Origin: Parietichytrium sp. I65-24A
Taxonomy: Eukaryota; Sar; Bigyra; Thraustochytrida; Thraustochytriidae
Length of the DNA: 64,000 bases
Reading direction: 5' to 3'
Assembly: GCA_012862575.1 (NCBI GenBank)
Contig: BLSF01000016.1
Coordinates: forward strand, 1-64,000
Shown here: piece after piece, positions 1 to 7,910 of the stretch
Position numbering within the stretch: the first letter of the stretch is position 1
Layout of the letters: the number at the start of each line of letters is the position of its first letter
Notes under the pieces: generated by a model
Told to the model about the DNA's origin: nothing
Database searches by the model: none
Seen by the model: the letters and a program-made list of their open reading frames with translations, nothing else
Position numbers and translations under genes: made by a program

Positions 1-1470
1 TCGGAGATCTGGTCCAAGATGACTAAACTCCTTCGCTTTTCACCAGGAGCGACTTTCCAGCGATTGTCTGAGCCCGTGGTTGAATTGAGTTCTGGCGGGG
101 TGCACTCCAAGATAGCTCCACGGTGTCCCTCCATGCGACGGTCCTACGCAGCCGCCAACCCCAGGTCAGCAGAATCCCGACAAGAATACGACAAACGAAC
201 CATCAGGCCAAGGGCTACTTACCATTTTCTTCTTGCTCTCCAGCTTGGTGATTACCTGCTTGCCGCACTTTGCGGCCGCTTCCAAAACCTCCTGCTGTGT
301 AATGCCGTGCCCCCAAAACAATGAGTCGGGCTCCTCTTTTTGCAGATAGAGCGACCCGTAGGCTTTTCGTGAGCCTGCGAGCACAGCTGCAGCGATCGCA
401 TGCGGATTACCCAGGTATTCCATACCTGGTGAAGGGCTATCCACGGAGAGCCCCTGTCGGGCATTCATTTCCGACTTGGCCATTGCGGGTCCACCTCGGC
501 GCTCTGTGCCTCGGCGTTTATCGCGTCGGCGTCGGGACTCTTCGTCGGACATGCCATCAAAAGCATCGAATTGGCTGGGGGATGATTTTTCCACAAAAAC
601 TCTGTCTGCATCATCTTCCCCATACCGATGTCTTTGCGCAGGTCTCCGCGTCTCTCTTCCAGGTCTTTCGATCCGCCACGCACTTTGACCAAAGCTCCTT
701 GGTTCATCCCGAAATGGATACCTCTGCTGCTCGCCGCGGTTTTCAAAACGGTTATATGCCGGCTTGGTTCCTACCCCCCCACGGTCGTTTTCCCAGCGAG
801 AACCGAGCTTGGCCGCACGTCCTTCGCCGCGGCCATCGAATCTTTTCGAACGACCAAACGAAGAATCCTCAGCCTCGAACCTCTTTTTCCCATCGCCACC
901 AAACCTCGGCAGCATCTCCCTAACGCGATCAACGCCACCATGCTCTTCCAATTCCTCAAACTTGTGTTTGGGAGCATTAGCAAATCTGGCACCGAGCTGG
1001 CGGCTGTTGTCCAGACCAGATCGGCGAGACGCAAAGTTCCTGGGAAAATCGTCAAAGTCATCAACATTCTCGTTTTCCTTCTCCGCGAATTTTGGCCGCT
1101 CAGGGCGGTCAAATGGAGGTCTCTCGAAGCGATTTTTCTTTGCACGGTCTCCTCTGAACTCAGCATGTTTCTTTTTCTTGTCGGAATCCTTAAAGTCCTC
1201 GAGCCCAAGGCGCCCCGCACTGGGCTTCTTACGCGCACTGTCGAAAGCGTCCGCGTACTCTTCCAGCTGCTGGAACACCTTCCTTCTCCCGGTTCCGGCA
1301 GGAGAACCCACAAGACCATACTTGAGAGCTAGGTCCTCGTTGTCACCCGCAGACCCGGACAGTCCCCGCAGGAACGTAGAGCGCGAAGGGGCTTTCCCCA
1401 CAGCCCCTGCAGCTGCAGCTCCCCTCAGTACCCGCCCACAAGTAAGTGCCTTTGCCATCGCCAAAGCCAT
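1..1470 (-). CDS. SpoU/TrmH-family rRNA 2'-O-ribose methyltransferase, MRM1-like, partial
   Basis: Likely mitochondrial large-subunit rRNA ribose methyltransferase. Exon 1 runs from the ATG at 1470 to 223. It begins with an Ala/Arg-rich, acid-poor stretch typical of a mitochondrial presequence, followed by about 280 residues of Arg/Glu/Phe-rich low complexity. A substrate-binding-like segment (GNPHAIAAAVLAGSRKAYGS) starts near residue 350. A 79-bp phase-0 intron (144-222, donor GTAAGT, acceptor TAG) is followed by exon 2 (143 down to the window edge). Exon 2 reads RGAILECTPPEL, then VILDQIS, the usual run-up to the SpoU motif 1 DPxNxGAxxR, which would lie just outside the window. The catalytic knotted domain is therefore not seen. 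The long Arg-rich linker is unusual for the family. The gene is divergent from the DNA glycosylase. The family call rests on motif recall and the consistent spliced frame; the mitochondrial location is inferred. Confidence 0.7.
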
Positions 1471-1473
1471 TTC

Positions 1474-1504
<31 letters not shown>

Positions 1505-2523
1505 CTCTCTCTTTCCCTCTCTTCTCTTTTCTATTCGCGCTCTCCAGGAGTCCCTTTTGTCTCCTGACTCACTCGTTGCTTTGCTTCTCAAAACTTTTAT
1601 TTTTGTCCACCCAGCTTCTTTGCGCACCGCAAAAGAACAACTTGGTTGCGGGACGCCGGGGTTACCGGCAACGTTAACAGTCTGCCTAAGTCCCGCAGCC
1701 CGCCCGCACGGTGATGTGCGCGCTGTCCTACAGTTGAAGGTAGCGCGACGATAAGACCCCACTCAGTCCTCCTTAAATGCACTCTCAAACCTTCTCCAAC
1801 CAGCCAAACAAATAGCCTAGCTAGTAGATAAGCTGTATGAATACCGAGGAACGCTTTTGACAAATCTAGTTCTACTGGCAAGATTATGATTAGTCTATTG
1901 AAGAACGGAACCTACCTCTCCCTCTCGCATTTTTGGGTTCCTGGGTTCTGCAATGATAGACGAAACACTAGCACTATCCGGTTCCGTGGTTCTTCATGGC
2001 GCTTTCAAAGTTCTGAGTCAGAACGTCTCTCCCAGTGCTGTGAGTGTGTGAGAGAGAGAGAGAGAGAGGAGGAGCTGTGTGGTGCACCTCCAAAATCCGC
2101 GATTCACAAACAAGCAAACGATACGGACCGATAGCTTTCTTGCGCACGATAACCTCCCACTCGCTCGGATCCCTTGCAGAATTTCACAGTTTGTTTGGAG
2201 AATCTTGACAAGATTGTGAAGAGGCGTTGGGGAACGTGATATCATAACTTTGAAAGTGCGGAAGACGAAGCCATAAAGAGAAGGAACGGAACATCAGAAC
2301 ATCAGAACATCAGAACATTGGAACATCAGAACATCAGAATATCGTGCGCGGATGCTACTGGCGATCGGTAGGAGAGCTCACGTGCCTGTGGGAAGAAGCT
2401 GGTTTAGCTTTGTACTTGGAGCAGAAATGACGACAAGTAATGGTGGGAAGAAGAGGGCAAGCATGGCAGAATGTGAGTCTACCTCCGTGGGAATGATCGA
2501 TGGAGGACAAGGAGAGAGGACGG
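1404..2523. repeat. Duplicated block, copy A (haplotype overlap candidate)
   Basis: About 1120 bp that recurs at 2525-3683 with SNPs and indels. It holds the first 22 codons of the methyltransferase, the divergent spacer and the first 57 codons of the DNA glycosylase (ATG at 2352, stopped at the N). Inside are a CT tract (1471-1535), an AG microsatellite (about 2047-2069) and a tandem array of an AACATCAG-type unit (2289-2342). The array sits directly upstream of the glycosylase start. Confidence 0.9.
2352..2523 (+). pseudogene. Truncated 5' copy of the DNA glycosylase CDS (stub before the N)
   Basis: Fifty-seven codons starting MLLAIGRRAHVPVG, matching the start of the intact gene at 3512 but differing at about eight residues. 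The frame ends at the single N. It is most likely an assembly remnant of the other allele rather than a real truncated gene. Confidence 0.75.
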
Positions 2524-2524
2524 N
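2524..2524. other. Single N, contig-join point
   Basis: This is the only ambiguous base noticed in the window. It lies exactly between the two copies of the duplicated block, so it probably marks a join of two contigs whose ends overlap but were not merged. Confidence 0.9.
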
Positions 2525-2590
2525 CCCCGCAGCTGCAGCTCCCCTCAGTACCCGCCCACAAGTAAGTGCCTTTGCCATCGCCAAAGCCAT
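2525..2590 (-). pseudogene. Truncated 5' copy of the methyltransferase CDS (stub after the N)
   Basis: Twenty-two codons from the ATG at 2590, identical in protein to the first 22 residues of the methyltransferase at 1470 (MALAMAKALTCG...). The stub runs into the N. Read with copy A, this fits a haplotype overlap artefact. Confidence 0.75.
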
Positions 2591-3683
2591 TTCCTCTCTC
2601 TCTCTCTCTTTTTTTCTCTCTCTCTTTCCCTCTCTTCTCTTCTCTATTCGCGCTCTCCAGGTGTCCCTTTTGTCTCCTGACTCACTCGTTGCTTTGCTTG
2701 TCAAAACTTTTATTTCCCGTCCACCCAGCTTCTTTGCGCACCGCAAAAGAAGAACTTGGTTGCGGGACGCCGGGGTTACCGGCAACGTTAACAGTCTGCC
2801 TAAGTCCCGCAGCCCGCCCGCACGGTGATGTGCGCGCTTTCCTACAGTTTAAGGTAGCTAGACGATAAGACCCTGTTCAGTTCTTCTTGAATGCACTCTC
2901 AAACCTTCTCCAACCAGCCAAATAAATAGCCTAGCTAGTAGATACACGAAGTGAGAGCGTAAACAAACCCTATCGGAAGGTGGGGTGTAGTAGATAAGCT
3001 GTATGAATATCGAGGAACGCATTTGATAAATGTAGTTTTAAAGGTAAGATTAAAATTATACTATTGAAGAACGGAACCTACCTCTCCCTCTCGCATTTTT
3101 GGGTTCCTGGGTTCTGCAATGATAGACGAAACAATAGCACTATCCGGTTCCGTGGTTCTTCATGGCGCTTTCAAAGTTCTGAGTCAGAACGTCTCTCCCA
3201 GTGCTGTGTGTGTGTGTGAGAGAGAGAGGAGGAGCTGTGTGGTGCACCTCCAAAATCCGCGATTCACAAACAAGCAAACGATACGGGCCGATAGCTTTCT
3301 TGCGCACGATAACCTCCCACTCGCTCGGGTCGCTTGCAGAATTTCACAGTTTGTTTGGAGAATCTTGACAAGATTGTGAAGAGGCGTTGGGGAACGTGAT
3401 ATCATAACTTTGAAAGTGCGGAAGACGAAGCCATAAAGAGAAGGAACGGAACATCAGAACATCAGAACATTGGAACATCAGAACATCAGAACATCAGAAT
3501 ATCGTGCGCGGATGCTACTGGCGATCGGTAGGAGAGCTCACGTGCCTGTGGGAAGAAGCTGGTTTAGCTTTGTACTTGGAGCAGGAATGACGACACGCAG
3601 TGCTGGGAAGAAGAGGACAAGCATGGCAGAATGTGAGTCTAGCTCCGTGGAAATGACCGATGGAGGACAAGGAGAGAGGACGG
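2525..3683. repeat. Duplicated block, copy B
   Basis: Second copy of 1404-2523, about 39 bp longer. The largest difference is an extra segment of about 52 bp (2945-2996) bounded by the 9-bp direct repeat TAGTAGATA, which is single in copy A; this is a replication-slippage type indel. The CT tract, the AG tract and the AACATCAG array (3449-3502) are present with length changes. It leads into the intact DNA glycosylase gene. Confidence 0.9.
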
Positions 3684-4468
3684 TTCGCAGAGGTCCGATG
3701 CGGAAGGCCAGAAAACGCGATGTGGACCAAGGGCCGAGTGTCCAAAGTGTAGATGTGAACGTGGATGCGAACGATAAAGCAATCTCCAAGAAAAGTCAAA
3801 GGAGCGGGACTACGGCCAAGAAGAGCAGCGGCAAAAAGACGCAGCCGACGCTGGCAGAGTACTTGAACGGGCGACCGATGACAGTGGAAGGCGAAGATGG
3901 AAAGGTGCGGTGTTTCTGGGCGAAGAGCGACGACGGGATCTATGAGAAATACCACGATGAAGAGTGGGGTCGACCACTGCGCGACGACAATCGGCTGTTT
4001 GAGATGCTGTGTCTAGAAGGTGCTCAAGCTGGGCTCTCGTGGATCACGATTTTGCGAAAACGCGACAACTACCGTCGGGCGTTCCACAATTTTGACATCG
4101 ATAGAGTGTCGAAAATGTCTGATTCAGACCTGGACAGAATTTGCCAGGAGACCGACCCTGCCATAGCAGTAGTGAGACACATCGGCAAGCTTCGAAGCAC
4201 CCGCGACAACGCCATTGCTGCCCAAAAGGTTCGAGCGGAGTTTACGACCTTCGAGAAGTACGTGTGGAGCTTTGCGCCAGCGGGCCCTCCCAAAAGCACC
4301 TACGTTGCAACCTTTACGCCTGAGGCGGAGGCGTTCAGCAAGGATTTGAAGAAGCGAGGCTTCCGCTTCGTCGGCCCCACAATCGTGCACGCTTACATGC
4401 AGGCCGTAGGCATGGTCCAGGACCACGTACCCGGCTGCTTTTGCCACCCGCCGCCTACATCTGCCTGA
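3512..4468 (+). CDS. DNA-3-methyladenine glycosylase I (TAG family)
   Basis: Base-excision repair enzyme that removes 3-methyladenine from alkylated DNA. The ATG at 3512 gives 318 residues; the upstream frame has no ATG. A basic N-terminal extension of about 130 residues precedes the TAG domain (about 132 to 315). The domain shows the family zinc set: Cys134, His148 (YHDEEWG), and His305 with Cys309 (HVPGC). It also has EGAQAGLSW and the VGPTIVHAYMQAVG stretch. The family is bacterial and plant-like; the extension begins with an Arg-containing hydrophobic stretch and then Lys-rich sequence, so a second ATG at 3587 could give a nuclear form and the first an organelle form (inference). It shares a divergent promoter with the methyltransferase. 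Confidence 0.93.
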   Translation: MLLAIGRRAHVPVGRSWFSFVLGAGMTTRSAGKKRTSMAECESSSVEMTDGGQGERTVRRGPMRKARKRDVDQGPSVQSVDVNVDANDKAISKKSQRSGTTAKKSSGKKTQPTLAEYLNGRPMTVEGEDGKVRCFWAKSDDGIYEKYHDEEWGRPLRDDNRLFEMLCLEGAQAGLSWITILRKRDNYRRAFHNFDIDRVSKMSDSDLDRICQETDPAIAVVRHIGKLRSTRDNAIAAQKVRAEFTTFEKYVWSFAPAGPPKSTYVATFTPEAEAFSKDLKKRGFRFVGPTIVHAYMQAVGMVQDHVPGCFCHPPPTSA

Positions 4469-4966
4469 AAGAAAGAATCCGATTTCCATCCACAGCACCT
4501 GACTCGCTTATCCAAGGGCAAAACAGAGAATGTTCAACAAAAGCTAACCAAACAATCGATCTCCACCATCCCAAGAAGCTAGCTAACGCGTTCGAACTTG
4601 AAGATCTCGTCAACAGTACCATCCAAATCAACAGCAACCGCAAGGGGGAGGGCAATGAAAAAAAATTGCATTGATTTGCAACCACAAACCACACACATGT
4701 TCCTCGGCTAACATCCCGACGCCTTTCTGACAGCTCTAGAGCTGGCATACCACCACGACAACTCCATCCACCTTCTCTTGTCACTAGTACGCGCAAACCC
4801 TTTCCGGACCGACAGTTGCACGCGAGTACAGGTTTACTGATTACCGTGACAACAGCAGCAGCAGACGTACGTACGTACGTACGTACGTACATGTGTGTAC
4901 ACACATAGGTGCACGAAAACCATTTGAGCAGCAACTACTTTGGACTTCGCGGAGGTCCTTGCGCAC
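4469..4966. other. Spacer with (GTAC)n microsatellite
   Basis: Tandem spacer between two + strand genes. It contains a GTAC array at 4866-4890 followed by a TG/CA-rich stretch, within about 100 bp of the next start. Nothing else was recognised. Confidence 0.6.
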
Positions 4967-6250
4967 ATGTCTCTGCGACGCTTCGCTCTCCTTCTCCTTC
5001 TCCTCCTCTCGGCCGTGGCGTCCTCGCGCACATGCGCGCAGGACCCATACTCGGAGTCGTCCCACTCTCGCTCGGCCGAGGACGCCGGGGGCCTGTCTTT
5101 CTCGGAGCTGGAGTCGCTCGAAGACGACTACGACGAGGACCTCAGCACGCGTACGTCTCGACTCGACATGGTCCTCGGCGAGGACAACGACTTTGACGCT
5201 GCGCTGGGCCACGCGCTGTCAGAGCTGGGCATCTCTGACTCTGAGGAGGCCAGGCGCCGGCAGGAGATGGATGGACAAGAAGGAGAAGAAGGAGCGGCCG
5301 TGCTAGCCGAGTGCGTGAGCGGGACGCTGAGCGAGTGGGCCGCCGAGCTGCGAACGCCAGCGGTGCTCGGGCTCTTCGGACGGCGCGAAGAGCCCGAAGA
5401 GCGTGACGGGCAGTCCAAAGACGGGGCATGTTCCGGGAACGCTGCGGAGATGCGAGCGAGGACGGCGTGGCAGACGTTCGTGGAGCTGGCCGAAGACATG
5501 GCGCCGCTTGGCGTGCAGTTCGCGTACACGATGGACCAGCGCGAACTGTCCGCGGCGGACGTGCGACGGTGGAAGGTCGCTCTCGTGAGTCCAGACTCTG
5601 CCGTGCAGAGAGTCGCGGACGTTTACTTTCCTGCTGATGGCAGCCCGGACGGCGGCATCCCAGGGCTGAAGCAGTCCGCGGTGTTCCCGGGGTCGGAGAG
5701 CGAGGATGCCGCGTGGTCCGCGGCGGAATTGCGCGAGTTCTTGCTGTCGCGTGCGGTGGCGCGGGTGGTGGAGGTGACGTACGAGACCGAGGACCTTTAC
5801 GAGCAGGCGGGGATGCCTGTGGTTTGTCTGTACTCGGACTTGGAGGACCGCGGCGACAGAGAGGCAGCGATGGAACGCGTTGCGACCATGGCCGCGGACA
5901 TCGTGCGCAACGTCCTTGGACGCGAGGGCCAGGACGTCGAGGAGAAGAGGAACGATAACGGAGACGGTCTGATGGCGGCGGTGGTGGACGCCGGCGCAGA
6001 GATGAGCGAGCTGCGCTTCTTCTCGTCGGAGCTGATCTTTAGCGCGTCAGAGCGCAAGCGAATCGGCCGCGGGCTGCGACTTGCCGTGCGAACCACGCGC
6101 GGGATGTACTACAAGATGGACGGCGAGCTGCGGGACGTTTCTGCGGCAGCAGACTTTGTGGTGGCGGCGCTGCGAGGCGAACTGCGCCCGGTCAAGCTCG
6201 AGGGGCAGTACTGGCAGGCAGCACGCGGAATCGTCAAGGACGAGCTGTGA
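4967..6250 (+). CDS. ER-luminal KDEL protein, non-catalytic thioredoxin/PDI-like
   Basis: 427 residues from the ATG at 4967; an in-frame TTG further upstream is not used. The N-terminus MSLRRFALLLLLLLSAVASS is a textbook signal peptide, probably cleaved near TCAQ. The protein ends in KDEL directly before TGA, so it should be a soluble, retrieved resident of the ER lumen. The middle is acidic and low complexity (about 20 to 110). The second half has stretches like redox-inactive PDI b-type domains (AVARVVEVTYETEDLYEQ, then GMPVVCLYSD; ending AADFVVAALRGELRPVK). No CxxC is present, so oxidoreductase activity is not expected; a chaperone or client-binding role is inferred. The CDS is visibly more GC-rich than its neighbours. 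It converges on the RGS gene. Confidence 0.75.
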   Translation: MSLRRFALLLLLLLSAVASSRTCAQDPYSESSHSRSAEDAGGLSFSELESLEDDYDEDLSTRTSRLDMVLGEDNDFDAALGHALSELGISDSEEARRRQEMDGQEGEEGAAVLAECVSGTLSEWAAELRTPAVLGLFGRREEPEERDGQSKDGACSGNAAEMRARTAWQTFVELAEDMAPLGVQFAYTMDQRELSAADVRRWKVALVSPDSAVQRVADVYFPADGSPDGGIPGLKQSAVFPGSESEDAAWSAAELREFLLSRAVARVVEVTYETEDLYEQAGMPVVCLYSDLEDRGDREAAMERVATMAADIVRNVLGREGQDVEEKRNDNGDGLMAAVVDAGAEMSELRFFSSELIFSASERKRIGRGLRLAVRTTRGMYYKMDGELRDVSAAADFVVAALRGELRPVKLEGQYWQAARGIVKDEL

Positions 6251-6486
6251 GCTCCTGGCGACGTGGCGAGACAGGAGGTTGCAACCCCTTGTCGACCCTT
6301 CTCCACGTCCACGTCCTGTCAGAAGTGTCGTGGCGGAGGACAAATTTGTAGATATACATGTCACAACGAACGAAAAGAGGAATTTTGATACGTATGTTAT
6401 GTTTGAGGTCAGGTCTGTTATAATAATGTACTGTGTGCATTCAGGGATGTGAGATGATGATGGTAAAACACGTCCTGTTTCTATTT

Positions 6487-6492
6487 AATAAA
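6487..6492 (+). terminator. Candidate poly(A) signal AATAAA
   Basis: AATAAA lies 237 bp after the KDEL gene's stop, inside the 319-bp convergent spacer before the RGS gene stop. It is a plausible 3'-end signal for the + strand transcript. Confidence 0.45.
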
Positions 6493-6569
6493 GCATTGGC
6501 AACTCTGCGACGCGAGCGTTTAGCGCAAAGTGCGTTTGAAGGAGAACTCGCATGCCTGCGAGTCCGTCT

Positions 6570-7910
6570 TTACTGGTCAGACGACAGAGAATCCTCCGAA
6601 GACGAAGAGAGAGGGTCCTCAGGGGATTCATCTAAGGCGTTCTTCAGCAGCTGCATCATGATGCCACGAACGTGAAATAGGTCCCAGGAGGACTCAACGT
6701 AGATGTTTTCGAGGCGCTCAGTGCTGGCCTGCGTCTCCGGGAACATTAGTTGCACAAACCTAGGGAGAAAATCGGTTTGCATCTCGGAGTACACCCCATT
6801 TTGAGCTTTGGAAAACACCGATCGTGACACATCAAGATCTTTGATCTCATCCTTGATGTTTTGGTTGACGTCATTGCTGCAACATACCCAATTAGGTGCA
6901 TCTCTCGCGAGAAAGTCTGACTGGATGGACTCGGCTTTCGCCTGATTGTCGCCGACCGTGTTGGTGGTGAAGTCGTCTTGAAATCTTTGGCAGTGCTGCC
7001 AAAATTTCAGATTCTCCGATGCATGCTCGGACTTCAAAAAGCTCTCGAACGCAGCGCACGACGCAGAATTCTCATCGTTGATGAGGGAGCGTAGCGACAT
7101 CTGCGACAGCTGATTTCGCTCCTCCATTTTCAGGATTGGCTGGTACTTGTTTACCTGCTCTCGCCGTGCAAGTAGAACCCTCTCGATTTGCTCGCCCAGC
7201 TGTTTTTCGCGCTGCCTCTCTCGCTTTGACGAGGCAGCGGTATCCTCACTTAAAGAGCGGCTTTTCGTGTACTCCGCAACTGGAACCCCGCCCGAATCTC
7301 CCCCGGCGCCCGGGCTGCTTCTGACTCTGTCTGTAGGTTTGTGTCCCGAAGAAGATGACCTCCGCGAGCGACTCTGAGAAGAATGTGAAGATCCGCTTCC
7401 GCTGTTGCCTTTCAACATTTCGATTGCGCCTCGAATGAGCTTCCTGCCAAACGATGGACTGGTGGCGCTCTCTGTCGGCGATGCTTGACTAGACCCAGAG
7501 GGCGAAGTAATTGAGGAAGATGATATGGAGCCTTCGGAGCAAGTCGGGGACTGCGGACCTGACACCACGGTAAGCTTTTTCTTGTCCCTGCCCGCTTTCG
7601 CCTTCTGATTCCGGCTACCCAAAGAGAAGACATGTCGACGGTCAAGGGCTGCTTTCTTGTCGATGTTCGCCACGTCAAGCGAGTGTGGACGCGGCTTATT
7701 GCCATTCTCGCCCAAGGCCATGTCTTGCTGCGTGGCGTTGTGCGGACCTGTGACACGCAATGCGCGGGCGATTGCCTCGTTCGAAGTGTGTGGAGGCGGC
7801 ATGGCTCCATGCTGCGTATTGGTTCGTCCTGGCACCGACCCGTACTCCATCTTGGAGCTGGGCGGCCACATGCCGACGAAACCCTCCTGTGACGAAGGCA
7901 GCAAACTCAT
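6570..7910 (-). CDS. RGS-domain protein (regulator of G-protein signalling)
   Basis: 446 residues from the ATG at 7910. RGS domains speed GTP hydrolysis by G-alpha subunits and so end heterotrimeric G-protein signals. The first about 265 residues are Ser/Arg/Lys-rich and probably disordered, with several serine clusters. The RGS box is at about 268 to 392 and shows CAAFESFLKSEHASENLKFW (helix 4-5 signature), AKAESIQSDFL, and FSKAQNGVYSEMQTDFLPRF near its end, in the family order. A short acidic/Ser tail rich in ED/SSS follows. It may act with the 7TM protein at 29909, but the link is only inference. The open frame extends upstream without an ATG, so an upstream coding exon cannot be excluded. 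Confidence 0.88.
   Translation of the reverse strand: MSLLPSSQEGFVGMWPPSSKMEYGSVPGRTNTQHGAMPPPHTSNEAIARALRVTGPHNATQQDMALGENGNKPRPHSLDVANIDKKAALDRRHVFSLGSRNQKAKAGRDKKKLTVVSGPQSPTCSEGSISSSSITSPSGSSQASPTESATSPSFGRKLIRGAIEMLKGNSGSGSSHSSQSRSRRSSSSGHKPTDRVRSSPGAGGDSGGVPVAEYTKSRSLSEDTAASSKRERQREKQLGEQIERVLLARREQVNKYQPILKMEERNQLSQMSLRSLINDENSASCAAFESFLKSEHASENLKFWQHCQRFQDDFTTNTVGDNQAKAESIQSDFLARDAPNWVCCSNDVNQNIKDEIKDLDVSRSVFSKAQNGVYSEMQTDFLPRFVQLMFPETQASTERLENIYVESSWDLFHVRGIMMQLLKNALDESPEDPLSSSSEDSLSSDQ

Noticed and set aside
764-1567. Long + strand frames opposite the methyltransferase (also at 628-1332)
   Set aside because: They are low-complexity mirror frames of the Arg/Glu-rich coding strand, and the spliced minus frame carries a family signature.
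1404-3683. Real tandem gene duplication of promoter and gene starts
   Set aside because: The N lies exactly at the join and both truncated frames end there, which fits an assembly overlap better.
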